From Candidatus Atribacteria bacterium (lineage in GTDB: Bacteria > Atribacterota > Atribacteria > Atribacterales > JASGLU01): a stretch of 42,229 bases of DNA. The position numbers and the translations under genes are program-made. Position 1 is the first letter of the stretch. Every line of letters starts with the position of its first letter. The notes beneath the pieces are model-generated. The model saw only the letters and a program-made list of their open reading frames with translations, had not been told where the DNA came from and ran no database searches. The DNA lies in contig JASGLU010000008.1 in assembly GCA_030156825.1 (NCBI GenBank), positions 1 to 42,229 of the forward strand. The letters are read 5' to 3'. Below, piece by piece: positions 6,606 through 13,180 of this stretch.

Positions 6606-7931
6606 TTATTCCTCTTCCCTTATTTTGTTTAGCTCTTCCTGGGTGATGCCCAAAATGCGCAGGGCTTTTTCCTGGTCTCCCCGGGTATATTCAAGCACCT
6701 GCTCGACGTAGTCTTTTTCCAGTTCTTTCAAGGGTTTCCAGCGGTTACCTATCGGTGGTTCGAAAATCCGCAGGTCTGGCGGTTGAATTATTTCGTTTTG
6801 GGTTAAGATAATGGCTCTTTCAATCACGTTATCCAACTCTCGGATGTTACCTGGCCAGGGATAACGTTTAAGCACTCGCAGGGCCTGAGGGGAAATCCCT
6901 TTAATCTTTTTGTGTAACCTTTCGGTGTGTTTTTTTATCAAAAAATCACACAGAAGGGCAATGTCTTCTTTTCTCTCCCGGAGAGGAGGAAGTTTTATAG
7001 GAACCACGTTCAATCGATAGTAAAGGTCTTCCCGAAAACAACCTTCTTTTACTGCTCGCCCAAGGTCCCGGTTGGTGGCAGCAATGACCCTGACATCTAC
7101 TTGGATCAGGTGGGTTCCCCCTACCCGCTCGAAATTTCGTTCTTGCAGAAACCGGAGCAGTTTGACCTGCATTGCCGGACTCATCTCGCCTACCTCGTCT
7201 AAAAAAACAGTTCCCCCGTCAGCCAGCTCAAACTTACCTAATTTGCGGGCATTAGCTCCGGTGAAAGCTCCTTTTTCGTGACCAAAAAGCTCACTTTCTA
7301 AAAGAGTTTCAGTGATAGCCCCGCAATTTACCACCACAAAAGGTTTTTCTCTGCGCGGACTTTGGTGGTGAATTGAGCGTGCCAACAGCTCTTTGCCGGT
7401 TCCACTTTCTCCAGAAATCAAAACGGTGGCGTTGGTCCGGGCCACCAAAGAAGAGACCTCCATCACTTCTTTCATAGCCGGGGAATTTCCCACCACCCCT
7501 TCAAACTGGAACCGCTTTTGAACTTCTTCCAGGTAATAGCTTCGTTCCCGGCGCAGCTGCTCAATCTCGAGTGCTCGGCTGATGATGTTTAGCAGCTCAT
7601 CCACCTTAAAAGGTTTGGTAACAAAGTCGAAAGCACCTTTTTTGAGAGATTCTACTGCGTTGTCCACACTGCCGTAGGCGGTAATGACGATCACCGGGAT
7701 TTCTGAGTCTTCCTTTTTTATCTTTTCCAGAACTTCCATCCCGCCTACCTCTGGCATCCGCAGGTCAAGCAGCACCAGGTCAAAGTCACTTGAGTGAAAT
7801 TTCTCCAGAGCCTCTTTCCCGCTCAGGGCCAGCTCCGGGATCATTCCCTGCTCTTCCAGTATTTCTCCCAGCATCTCGGCTATGAATCGTTCATCGTCTG
7901 CCACTAACACTCGAAAAACGGGCAAGGTCAC
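6606..7931 (-). CDS. NtrC/FlgR-type sigma-54 activator (response regulator)
   Basis: The protein has 441 residues. Domains: receiver (1-120, phospho-acceptor D56 in LVLLDLRMPE, K106 in VTKPF), AAA+ sigma-54 interaction domain (145-385) with Walker A GESGTGKE (174-181), GAFTGA (221-226), Walker B VFLDEVGEM and Arg finger region, and a short C-terminus. The Fis-type HTH at 403-441 is eroded: ITQEELNKIREEE replaces the usual basic recognition helix (ISRRTLYRKLKEY-like), so it may not bind DNA, as in Helicobacter FlgR. The GTG at 7931 is very close to the AAGGGGG site; the in-frame TTG at 7925 has better spacing. It probably works with the kinase at 11693 and the sigma factor at 13177 to turn on the flagellar operon. 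Pairing is inferred from location. Confidence 0.9.
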   Translation of the reverse strand: MTLPVFRVLVADDERFIAEMLGEILEEQGMIPELALSGKEALEKFHSSDFDLVLLDLRMPEVGGMEVLEKIKKEDSEIPVIVITAYGSVDNAVESLKKGAFDFVTKPFKVDELLNIISRALEIEQLRRERSYYLEEVQKRFQFEGVVGNSPAMKEVMEVSSLVARTNATVLISGESGTGKELLARSIHHQSPRREKPFVVVNCGAITETLLESELFGHEKGAFTGANARKLGKFELADGGTVFLDEVGEMSPAMQVKLLRFLQERNFERVGGTHLIQVDVRVIAATNRDLGRAVKEGCFREDLYYRLNVVPIKLPPLRERKEDIALLCDFLIKKHTERLHKKIKGISPQALRVLKRYPWPGNIRELDNVIERAIILTQNEIIQPPDLRIFEPPIGNRWKPLKELEKDYVEQVLEYTRGDQEKALRILGITQEELNKIREEE

Positions 7932-7949
7932 ACCCCCTTGTTATTCCTT

Positions 7950-7978
7950 AATATAACAATCGAAAAGCTAAAAAGCAA
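7950..7978 (-). promoter_or_regulatory. Sigma-70-type promoter of the activator gene
   Basis: Read on the minus strand: TTGCTT (7978-7973), 17-base spacer, TATATT (7955-7950), start expected near 7943, 12 bases before the coding region. A perfect palindrome ATACT-TT-AGTAT at 8009-8020 lies 31 bp upstream of the -35 and could be an operator. Confidence 0.55.
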
Positions 7979-8121
7979 GGATTCCCTTTCGGTTTTGTGG
8001 GCCTTTTTATACTTTAGTATTCTGCAAAACCGCTTAATTCTCAGTCCCTTGCCCTTCGGCTCGTGATGATAAAAAGAAAGGGGTGATAAGGGGATTGTTT
8101 TATATGGGGTTGGAAATTGTC

Positions 8122-8138
8122 TGGCATGAAATTTTATC
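8122..8138 (+). promoter_or_regulatory. Variant sigma-54-like promoter of the lipoprotein genes
   Basis: TGGCATGAAATTTTATC differs at one of 17 positions from the site before flgB (14803-14819). The TGGCAnG half matches the -24 element; the -12 half reads TTTAT instead of TTGCA/T at the correct distance. Transcription would begin near 8147, leaving room for the AAGGGGG site. Confidence 0.6.
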
Positions 8139-8166
8139 CCCTTTATCCTGAAGGGGGATGATGGTT

Positions 8167-8538
8167 ATGGATTGTTCGAGAGTGAAAGCAAAGTTTTTAA
8201 TTTTTGGTCTACTTGTTTGTCTTCTCTTTGTGAGCGGATGTTCTGGAGTTCGCTGGCAGATGAAAGAGACGGTGGTATATGTCTTTGAGATAGAGGAATT
8301 ATCAAGCAGTAACCAGCACTTACCCCTGGCTGGGGCTCAGGTTTCTATTTCGGGAGAAGGGTATTCGGCTACTAAATTCACCGATAGCGAGGGGAAAGCG
8401 GTTTTTCAGGTTCCTCCGGGAACTTACACTCTTCAAGCTTCAAAGGCTGGTTACCGCTCAGCTTCGGAAATTATAACTTTATACACACTGGAACTTACTA
8501 CCGGTTATTATTATTTAAATCTAATCCCTGGGGGTTAG
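8167..8538 (+). CDS. Small lipoprotein with one carboxypeptidase-regulatory-like domain
   Basis: The protein has about 123 residues. ATG 8167 is chosen because AAGGGGG ends at 8157; the ATGs at 8158 and 8161 are too close to it. The N-terminus is a lipoprotein signal: positive CSRVKAKF, hydrophobic LIFGLLVCLLFV, lipobox VSGC. The mature part carries a beta-sandwich fold of the CarboxypepD_reg/PEGA kind: LAGAQVSISGEGYSATKFTDSEGKAVFQVPPGTYTLQASKAGY. Such domains bind surfaces, sugars or other proteins; they are not enzymes. It is cotranscribed with the next lipoprotein gene. The promoter-like motif shared with flgB suggests a role in motility, for example surface adhesion or envelope support of the motor, but no function is proven. 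Confidence 0.8.
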   Translation: MDCSRVKAKFLIFGLLVCLLFVSGCSGVRWQMKETVVYVFEIEELSSSNQHLPLAGAQVSISGEGYSATKFTDSEGKAVFQVPPGTYTLQASKAGYRSASEIITLYTLELTTGYYYLNLIPGG

Positions 8539-8539
8539 G

Positions 8540-9139
8540 ATGAAGAGATTTTTTTGGTTGGGAGGAGCAGCTTTATTTATCCTGCTTTTGCTTTCTGGAT
8601 GTGGGGGGAATAATCCAGAATTTCCGCCGGTTCATTCGCAAATAGATGTTGAGGGAAAAGTGGTTGATTCGGTAACCGGCCAGGGTTTAGCCGGGGCCGA
8701 GGTAATGCTACGGGATTTTCCTAATCGGTTGGACCTGACTGCCGATGATGGTAGTTTTTTTCTGCCGCTGGTCCCCTCAGGCAGGCAGGTATTTATAGTG
8801 AGCCTTTACGGATATCAGAAAAAAAGCGAAGCTTTCCAAATACCAGCAAGCGGTATCTGGAGAGTGGAGATTGAACTTGACCCTCTTTTAGGTAAACTGG
8901 TAGGCTATGTGTACGACTCAGAGGGTCAGGCGGTAGCTGGCGCCACAGTTACGGTAGATGGGAAATATACCACTACCACCTCGACTGATGGTCAATTTTC
9001 TTTTTCCCAGTTACCAACTGGTAGTTACATAATCACCGTGGAAAAAGAGGGATTTGTCCCTTCCTCTGGTGAGGTAAAGATTGAGCCGCCCGCTATCACT
9101 TTTTTAGAGATAACACTTTCCCTGCCGGGTGGAAGTTAA
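8540..9139 (+). CDS. Lipoprotein with two carboxypeptidase-regulatory-like repeats
   Basis: The protein has 199 residues and begins one base after the previous stop, with GGGGTTAGG as ribosome site. The signal peptide FFWLGGAALFILLLLSGC ends in the lipobox LLSGC. Two tandem beta-sandwich repeats follow: VEGKVVDSVTGQGLAGAEVML...DGSFFLPLVPSG (about 36-105) and LVGYVYDSEGQAVAGATVTVDG...DGQFSFSQLPTG (about 115-190). The two lipoproteins share this fold and look like a duplicated pair on the outer face of the cytoplasmic membrane (or an outer membrane if present). There is no catalytic signature. It is placed between the activator gene and cheA, apparently under the same variant promoter as the flagellar operon. 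Confidence 0.8.
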   Translation: MKRFFWLGGAALFILLLLSGCGGNNPEFPPVHSQIDVEGKVVDSVTGQGLAGAEVMLRDFPNRLDLTADDGSFFLPLVPSGRQVFIVSLYGYQKKSEAFQIPASGIWRVEIELDPLLGKLVGYVYDSEGQAVAGATVTVDGKYTTTTSTDGQFSFSQLPTGSYIITVEKEGFVPSSGEVKIEPPAITFLEITLSLPGGS

Positions 9140-9142
9140 TTC

Positions 9143-9154
9143 GGGCAATTGCCC
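9143..9154. repeat. Perfect palindrome upstream of the cheA promoter
   Basis: GGGCAATTGCCC is a 12-bp perfect palindrome directly before the predicted -35 (9156). No T-run follows, so it is not a standard terminator; it could be an operator. Confidence 0.4.
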
Positions 9155-9155
9155 C

Positions 9156-9184
9156 TTAAAGCGGAATGTTTCTTATGTTACAAT
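9156..9184 (+). promoter_or_regulatory. Sigma-70-type promoter of the cheA-cheY-kinase-sigma-54 operon
   Basis: TTAAAG (9156-9161), a 17-base spacer and TACAAT (9179-9184). Start is expected near 9191, giving an 80-nt leader with a possible small ORF. The -35 is weak, the -10 good. Confidence 0.45.
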
Positions 9185-9210
9185 TGGAGAGTCAGAGGAA
9201 GGGGTCGAAA

Positions 9211-9261
9211 ATGGGTTGGTTTTTTTGGGCAGTAGAAAAATTAGTCAATTGTTTTCGATAG
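9211..9261 (+). CDS. Possible 16-residue leader peptide before cheA
   Basis: ATG 9211 follows GAGGAAGGGG with 6-8 base spacing and reads MGWFFWAVEKLVNCFR before TAG at 9259-9261, 12 bases before the cheA start. It is rich in Trp and Phe. It may couple translation to cheA or be fortuitous; no database family is known to me. Confidence 0.25.
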   Translation: MGWFFWAVEKLVNCFR

Positions 9262-9273
9262 GGGGAAGAGTCG

Positions 9274-11304
9274 GTGGCAGATGGCTTTGATATGAACCAA
9301 TATTTAGGGGTTTTTCTGGAAGAAGTAGAGGAACATATAGAAAGTTTGGAAGAAAAACTGGTGGAGCTTGAGCAATATCCGGAAAAAGGGGAGTTAGTCC
9401 AGTCTATTTTCCGTTCTTTCCATACCATTAAAGGAGCGGCTGGTTCGATGAATTTTCAGCGGATGGCCAAATTAGCTCATTTGATGGAGAATCTGTTAGA
9501 CGGAGTCAGAATTGGGAAAATAGCGATTAGCTCTTCTTTGATCGACACCCTGCTTCAGGGGGTGGATGTGCTAAAGGTAATTCGGGAAGGGATTGCCGAA
9601 AAAGGGGAAGAGCCGGCAGTCGATATCCAGCATATTTCAGATTCCCTCAAGGAATTTGTAGCCGAGGAAAGTTTGAAAAATGGCTCTTCTGCCGAAAAAG
9701 AGAAAGAGCCTTTGCCGCAAGGAGAAAGCGCGTCATCACAGATGACCGAGTTGGGTGGGGAATATCGGATAAAAGTTCAACTGGAGTCAGAATGTTCTAT
9801 GAAGGGAGTGCGGGCTTATTTAGTAATTTCTCGCCTGCAAGAAGCGGGAGCCCAGGTAATAACTACCGAACCTTCTTTAGATGACCTGGAAAGTGAAAAT
9901 TTTGGTCAGAGTTTTTTGGTAACTGTAAAGTGGCATGGAAAGCCAGAAGATATTAAAAAATTAGTGGAATCAGTGGCCGAGGTGGACTCTGCTCGGGTAG
10001 AGTTACTCCAGGCAAAAAAAGCAGAAACTGGCCCGGGTAAAGAAATCCCTGGAAATAAAAAAGGAGGGATATCTCCCTTATCTTCCAAGCGGGGACTTAA
10101 AAAAACGGTCCGGGTGGACGTGGAAAGACTGGATAATTTACTCAACCTGGTGGGTGAGTTGGTAATCGATCGGGCTCGACTGGAAGATATTCTTTCCCGC
10201 TTACCAGAAGGAGAGGAAGAAACTAATTTTAGAGGGCTTCTTTCTGATACCACCACCCATGTTGGACGAGTGACCAACGAGTTGCAACTGGAAATTATGA
10301 AAGCCAGGATGCTCCCGCTGGCGGAAGTGTTTAATCGTTTTCCGCGGATGGTAAGGGATTTAGCTCGTAACTCGGGAAAAGAAGTGGATTTTTTGGTGGA
10401 AGGGGAGGAGACCGAACTCGACCGCTCTTTGTTGGAAGAGATTACCGATCCTTTAATTCACCTTCTTCGAAATGCGATAGACCATGGAATCGAAAGCAAA
10501 GAAGAAAGAGAGGCTCTGGGGAAACCGGCTCGGGGTACGATTTTACTGCGAGCCTATCAGGAGGAAAACTCGGTAATTATTATGATCCGGGACGATGGTA
10601 GAGGTATCTCCCTGGACCAGGTGAAGCAAAAAGCACTGGCGCGGGGGCTGGTTACCCCAGAAGAACTGGCTAAGATGACCGATAAAGAAGTCATCGATTT
10701 TATTTTCTACCCAGGGTTTTCTACCAGTTCTAAGGTAACCGATGTTTCCGGACGGGGAGTGGGGATGGATATTGTAAAACGAAACATTGAGCGGGTAAAC
10801 GGGCAGGTTTTGGTGGAAACCAAAGAAGGACAAGGGAGCACTTTCTACCTCCGCCTACCCCTTACTCTGGCTATAGTCCGGGCTTTACTGGTGCGTGCTG
10901 GAGATGCTACTTTTGCCATTCCTATGACCGATATAGTGGAAATTGAGAAAGTCGAGCGGAAAAACACCTATTGGGTTAATCAGGTTTTAACCGCGCTTTT
11001 TCGGGAAAAAACTCTCCCTTTACTCCGCTTGCAGGATTTGCTTCAGTCTCGAAAGGCAACCTATCAAGAAGGAATGGAAATTCCGGAAACTTTCTACACT
11101 ATAGTAGTTAATACTTCTCGGGTTTTAGCCGGGTTAGTAGTGGATGAGATTATGGGAGAACAGGAGATAGTGATTAAATCCCTGGGTACCTATATTGGCG
11201 ATATTCGGGGGTTGGGAGGAGCAACTATTCTGGGAGATGGAAGTATTTCTTTAATTTTGGATGTAGCCAGTTTACTCTGGAAATTTTCCCAGGTGGGAGG
11301 TTAG
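9274..11304 (+). CDS. cheA: Chemotaxis histidine kinase CheA
   Basis: The protein has 676 residues; the GTG start at 9274 follows GGGGGAAG. Domains: P1 Hpt with the phospho-accepting H50 (SFHTIKGAAGSM), P2-like CheY/CheB-binding domain (about 165-245), P3 dimerisation (VRVDVERLDNLLNLVGELVIDRARLE), P4 ATPase (HLLRNAIDHGIES, RDDGRGIS, GRGVGMDIVKRNIE, GSTFYLRLPLTLAI) and P5 CheW-like domain at the C-terminus. All catalytic boxes are intact. CheA phosphorylates CheY and CheB in response to receptor arrays. No CheW or receptor genes are present, so these must be elsewhere. It is the first gene of an apparent operon that also carries the sigma-54 machinery, an unusual association. Confidence 0.97.
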   Translation: MADGFDMNQYLGVFLEEVEEHIESLEEKLVELEQYPEKGELVQSIFRSFHTIKGAAGSMNFQRMAKLAHLMENLLDGVRIGKIAISSSLIDTLLQGVDVLKVIREGIAEKGEEPAVDIQHISDSLKEFVAEESLKNGSSAEKEKEPLPQGESASSQMTELGGEYRIKVQLESECSMKGVRAYLVISRLQEAGAQVITTEPSLDDLESENFGQSFLVTVKWHGKPEDIKKLVESVAEVDSARVELLQAKKAETGPGKEIPGNKKGGISPLSSKRGLKKTVRVDVERLDNLLNLVGELVIDRARLEDILSRLPEGEEETNFRGLLSDTTTHVGRVTNELQLEIMKARMLPLAEVFNRFPRMVRDLARNSGKEVDFLVEGEETELDRSLLEEITDPLIHLLRNAIDHGIESKEEREALGKPARGTILLRAYQEENSVIIMIRDDGRGISLDQVKQKALARGLVTPEELAKMTDKEVIDFIFYPGFSTSSKVTDVSGRGVGMDIVKRNIERVNGQVLVETKEGQGSTFYLRLPLTLAIVRALLVRAGDATFAIPMTDIVEIEKVERKNTYWVNQVLTALFREKTLPLLRLQDLLQSRKATYQEGMEIPETFYTIVVNTSRVLAGLVVDEIMGEQEIVIKSLGTYIGDIRGLGGATILGDGSISLILDVASLLWKFSQVGG

Positions 11305-11310
11305 TATTTT

Positions 11311-11676
11311 ATGTCCGGTAAAATTTTAATTGTGGATGATGCTGCTTTTATGAGGATGATGCTCAAAGATATCCTTTCTAAAAACGGATACGAAGTGGTG
11401 GCCGAAGCTAGTAACGGGCAAGAAGCGGTTCAAAAGTATGAGGAGTTTAAACCAGATTTGGTAACTATGGATATTACCATGCCGGAGATGGACGGAATAG
11501 CAGCTGTCAAAGAGATTAAAAAGAAAAACCCGCAGGCGAAAATTATTATGTGTAGCGCTATGGGGCAGCAGGCGATGGTGGTGGATGCCATCCAGGCTGG
11601 TGCCCGCGACTTTATCGTAAAGCCGTTTAAGCCGGATCGGGTAATTGAAGCGGTAAAGAAAGTAATGGAAAGCTGA
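11311..11676 (+). CDS. cheY: Chemotaxis response regulator CheY
   Basis: A single receiver domain of 121 residues: acidic pocket VDD (8-10), phospho-acceptor D54 (TMDITMPEMDG), Ser/Thr switch region (MCSAMGQQ) and invariant Lys (FIVKPFKPDRV). The DITMPEMDG form is typical of Firmicutes and Thermotoga CheY. Phosphorylated CheY binds the N-terminal peptide of FliM (28058) to change motor rotation. It follows cheA by six bases with GGGAGGT upstream. Dephosphorylation is probably by CheC and FliY, both encoded here; no CheZ is present. Confidence 0.95.
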   Translation: MSGKILIVDDAAFMRMMLKDILSKNGYEVVAEASNGQEAVQKYEEFKPDLVTMDITMPEMDGIAAVKEIKKKNPQAKIIMCSAMGQQAMVVDAIQAGARDFIVKPFKPDRVIEAVKKVMES

Positions 11677-11692
11677 CGAGAGATGGTAATCG

Positions 11693-13180
11693 GTGGTAAC
11701 TAAGCAAGTTTATCCTAAACGGGTTTTTGCTACTACCCTACGAGAAGTTCGTCATCACCTTCAAGCCCAGGGGGTGGCGCTTATCAATTCTCAGCGAGCG
11801 CTGGTTTTATACAATGGTTTTTCTCTCCTGAAGAGAGAATTGGCAGCGCTTTTGCTAAAGGGATGGCCTTGTTTGGGTGGAGAAACGGTTTATTTGCCAC
11901 TTAAGAATAAAAAAACCTGCTTTCAAAGGATAATTCTGGATGAAGACTGGTTTTTTGTGACTGCTTTCCTGATACAGAAAGAGGGCCATCGGCCTCTTTC
12001 TGTAATTTCTCTTTCTGATAGAAATAAACTGATGGAGATAGCCGCTTTTCACGCTAACGGTGGGAATGGTGCTGCTTGCTTTTCAATAAGCGATGATTTT
12101 CTTTCTTCTTTCCCTCTGGGGTTGGTTATAGCCAGTCGAGAGGGCACGGTTGAAGGTTGGAACCATCGAATGGAAGTTATAACCGGTTGGCTGGCGGAAG
12201 AAGTGAAAAAAAAGTGCTGGCAGGATTTGTTCTCTTCGGCACTTCCGGCTGAAGTGTTGGAAAAAGGTTGGGATTCGGGAGGAACTTTCCTGAAAAATCG
12301 GGAATTCATTCATCCTCGCCAGGGGAAAAGGCTGCTCAACCTTTACCTTTTTACTTTTTCTCACGAGGGAGAGCAAAAACTGGGTTTAGTGGTGGAAGAT
12401 GTTACTGAAAAAGCCCGCTTGGGAGAGAGTGTAAGGCAGATAGAGCGCTTATCCAGTATTGGCCGTTTTATTTCCTCGGTAGCCCATGAAATTAACAACC
12501 CCTTGACGGTGATTTATGGTTACAGCCAGATGGTTTCCAACATTTTGGAAGCTAACGCTCAAAAATGTCAATTTTGCCAGACTGCCTACCGGGCGTTAGA
12601 AAAAATTGAGAAAGAGGCAGAGCACTGCAGCCGGCTTATCCAGGATTTGGTTGACTTTTCTAAGCCTGCTGCCTTGAACCGGGAGTGGGTTGACCTTAAC
12701 TCTTTGCTTTCAGAGTCAGTTTCTTTTTTTGAAGTTTATCTTAATTCTAAAAAAGAGCTGGTTTTTAACCTGGACCAAACTTTACCTTTGATATTGTTAG
12801 ACAAAACTCGGATGAGGCAGGTTTTTGCCAACCTGGCCAAGAATGCTTTTGAGGCTTTGGGAGAAGAAGGCAAAATAGAGGTCAAAACTCAACCGGTAAG
12901 GGAACTTCCTCTCTTGGCTTTTGACCGGGGAGGAGTAAAGCGGGCTGAAAATTATATTTTAGTTGAATTTAAAGATACCGGGATGGGTATTCCCCCGGAT
13001 AAGCTGGGACAGGTATTTGAGCCCTTTTTTACTACCAAAAACCAGGGAACCGGTTTGGGCCTTTCCATCTGTTTTAGCATTGTTCAGGCGCATGGCGGTT
13101 GGATGGATATAGAGTCGGAACCAGGGCAGGGGACATCGGTTAAAATTTTTCTTCCCATAGAAGAAGGTGATAACCTTTGA
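11693..13180 (+). CDS. Soluble PAS histidine kinase, probable partner of the sigma-54 activator
   Basis: The protein has 495 residues and a GTG start. There is no membrane segment. An N-terminal region (1-130) resembles a divergent GAF-type sensor, a PAS domain lies at about 135-240 (LVIASREGTVEGWNHRMEVITG), then HisKA with H265 (SSVAHEINNPL) and HATPase_c (FANLAKNAFEALGE, DTGMGIPPDKLGQVFEPFFTTK, GTGLGLSICFSIVQAHGG). The HEINNP form belongs to the NtrB/AtoS/FlgS group that phosphorylates NtrC-type regulators. A CQFC pair (C292, C295) in the HisKA hairpin plus C312 is unusual. It lies between cheY and the sigma-54 gene, and the nearby activator lacks any other kinase partner, so pairing is likely. 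It may sense an internal signal such as export gate completion, as proposed for FlgS (inference). Confidence 0.88.
   Translation: MVTKQVYPKRVFATTLREVRHHLQAQGVALINSQRALVLYNGFSLLKRELAALLLKGWPCLGGETVYLPLKNKKTCFQRIILDEDWFFVTAFLIQKEGHRPLSVISLSDRNKLMEIAAFHANGGNGAACFSISDDFLSSFPLGLVIASREGTVEGWNHRMEVITGWLAEEVKKKCWQDLFSSALPAEVLEKGWDSGGTFLKNREFIHPRQGKRLLNLYLFTFSHEGEQKLGLVVEDVTEKARLGESVRQIERLSSIGRFISSVAHEINNPLTVIYGYSQMVSNILEANAQKCQFCQTAYRALEKIEKEAEHCSRLIQDLVDFSKPAALNREWVDLNSLLSESVSFFEVYLNSKKELVFNLDQTLPLILLDKTRMRQVFANLAKNAFEALGEEGKIEVKTQPVRELPLLAFDRGGVKRAENYILVEFKDTGMGIPPDKLGQVFEPFFTTKNQGTGLGLSICFSIVQAHGGWMDIESEPGQGTSVKIFLPIEEGDNL

Noticed and set aside
6920-7281. Plus-strand open frames across the activator gene
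   Set aside because: The minus strand encodes a complete receiver-AAA+ protein with all motifs; the plus frames show no family features.
9235-9261. GAAA-N15-TTCGATAG as a sigma-28 promoter for cheA
   Set aside because: Both halves are poor, and the start would fall on the cheA ribosome site, leaving no leader.
11848-11866. Canonical-looking sigma-54 site TGGCAGCGCTTTTGCT
   Set aside because: It lies inside the kinase coding sequence in a Leu/Ala-rich segment, with no gene start behind it.
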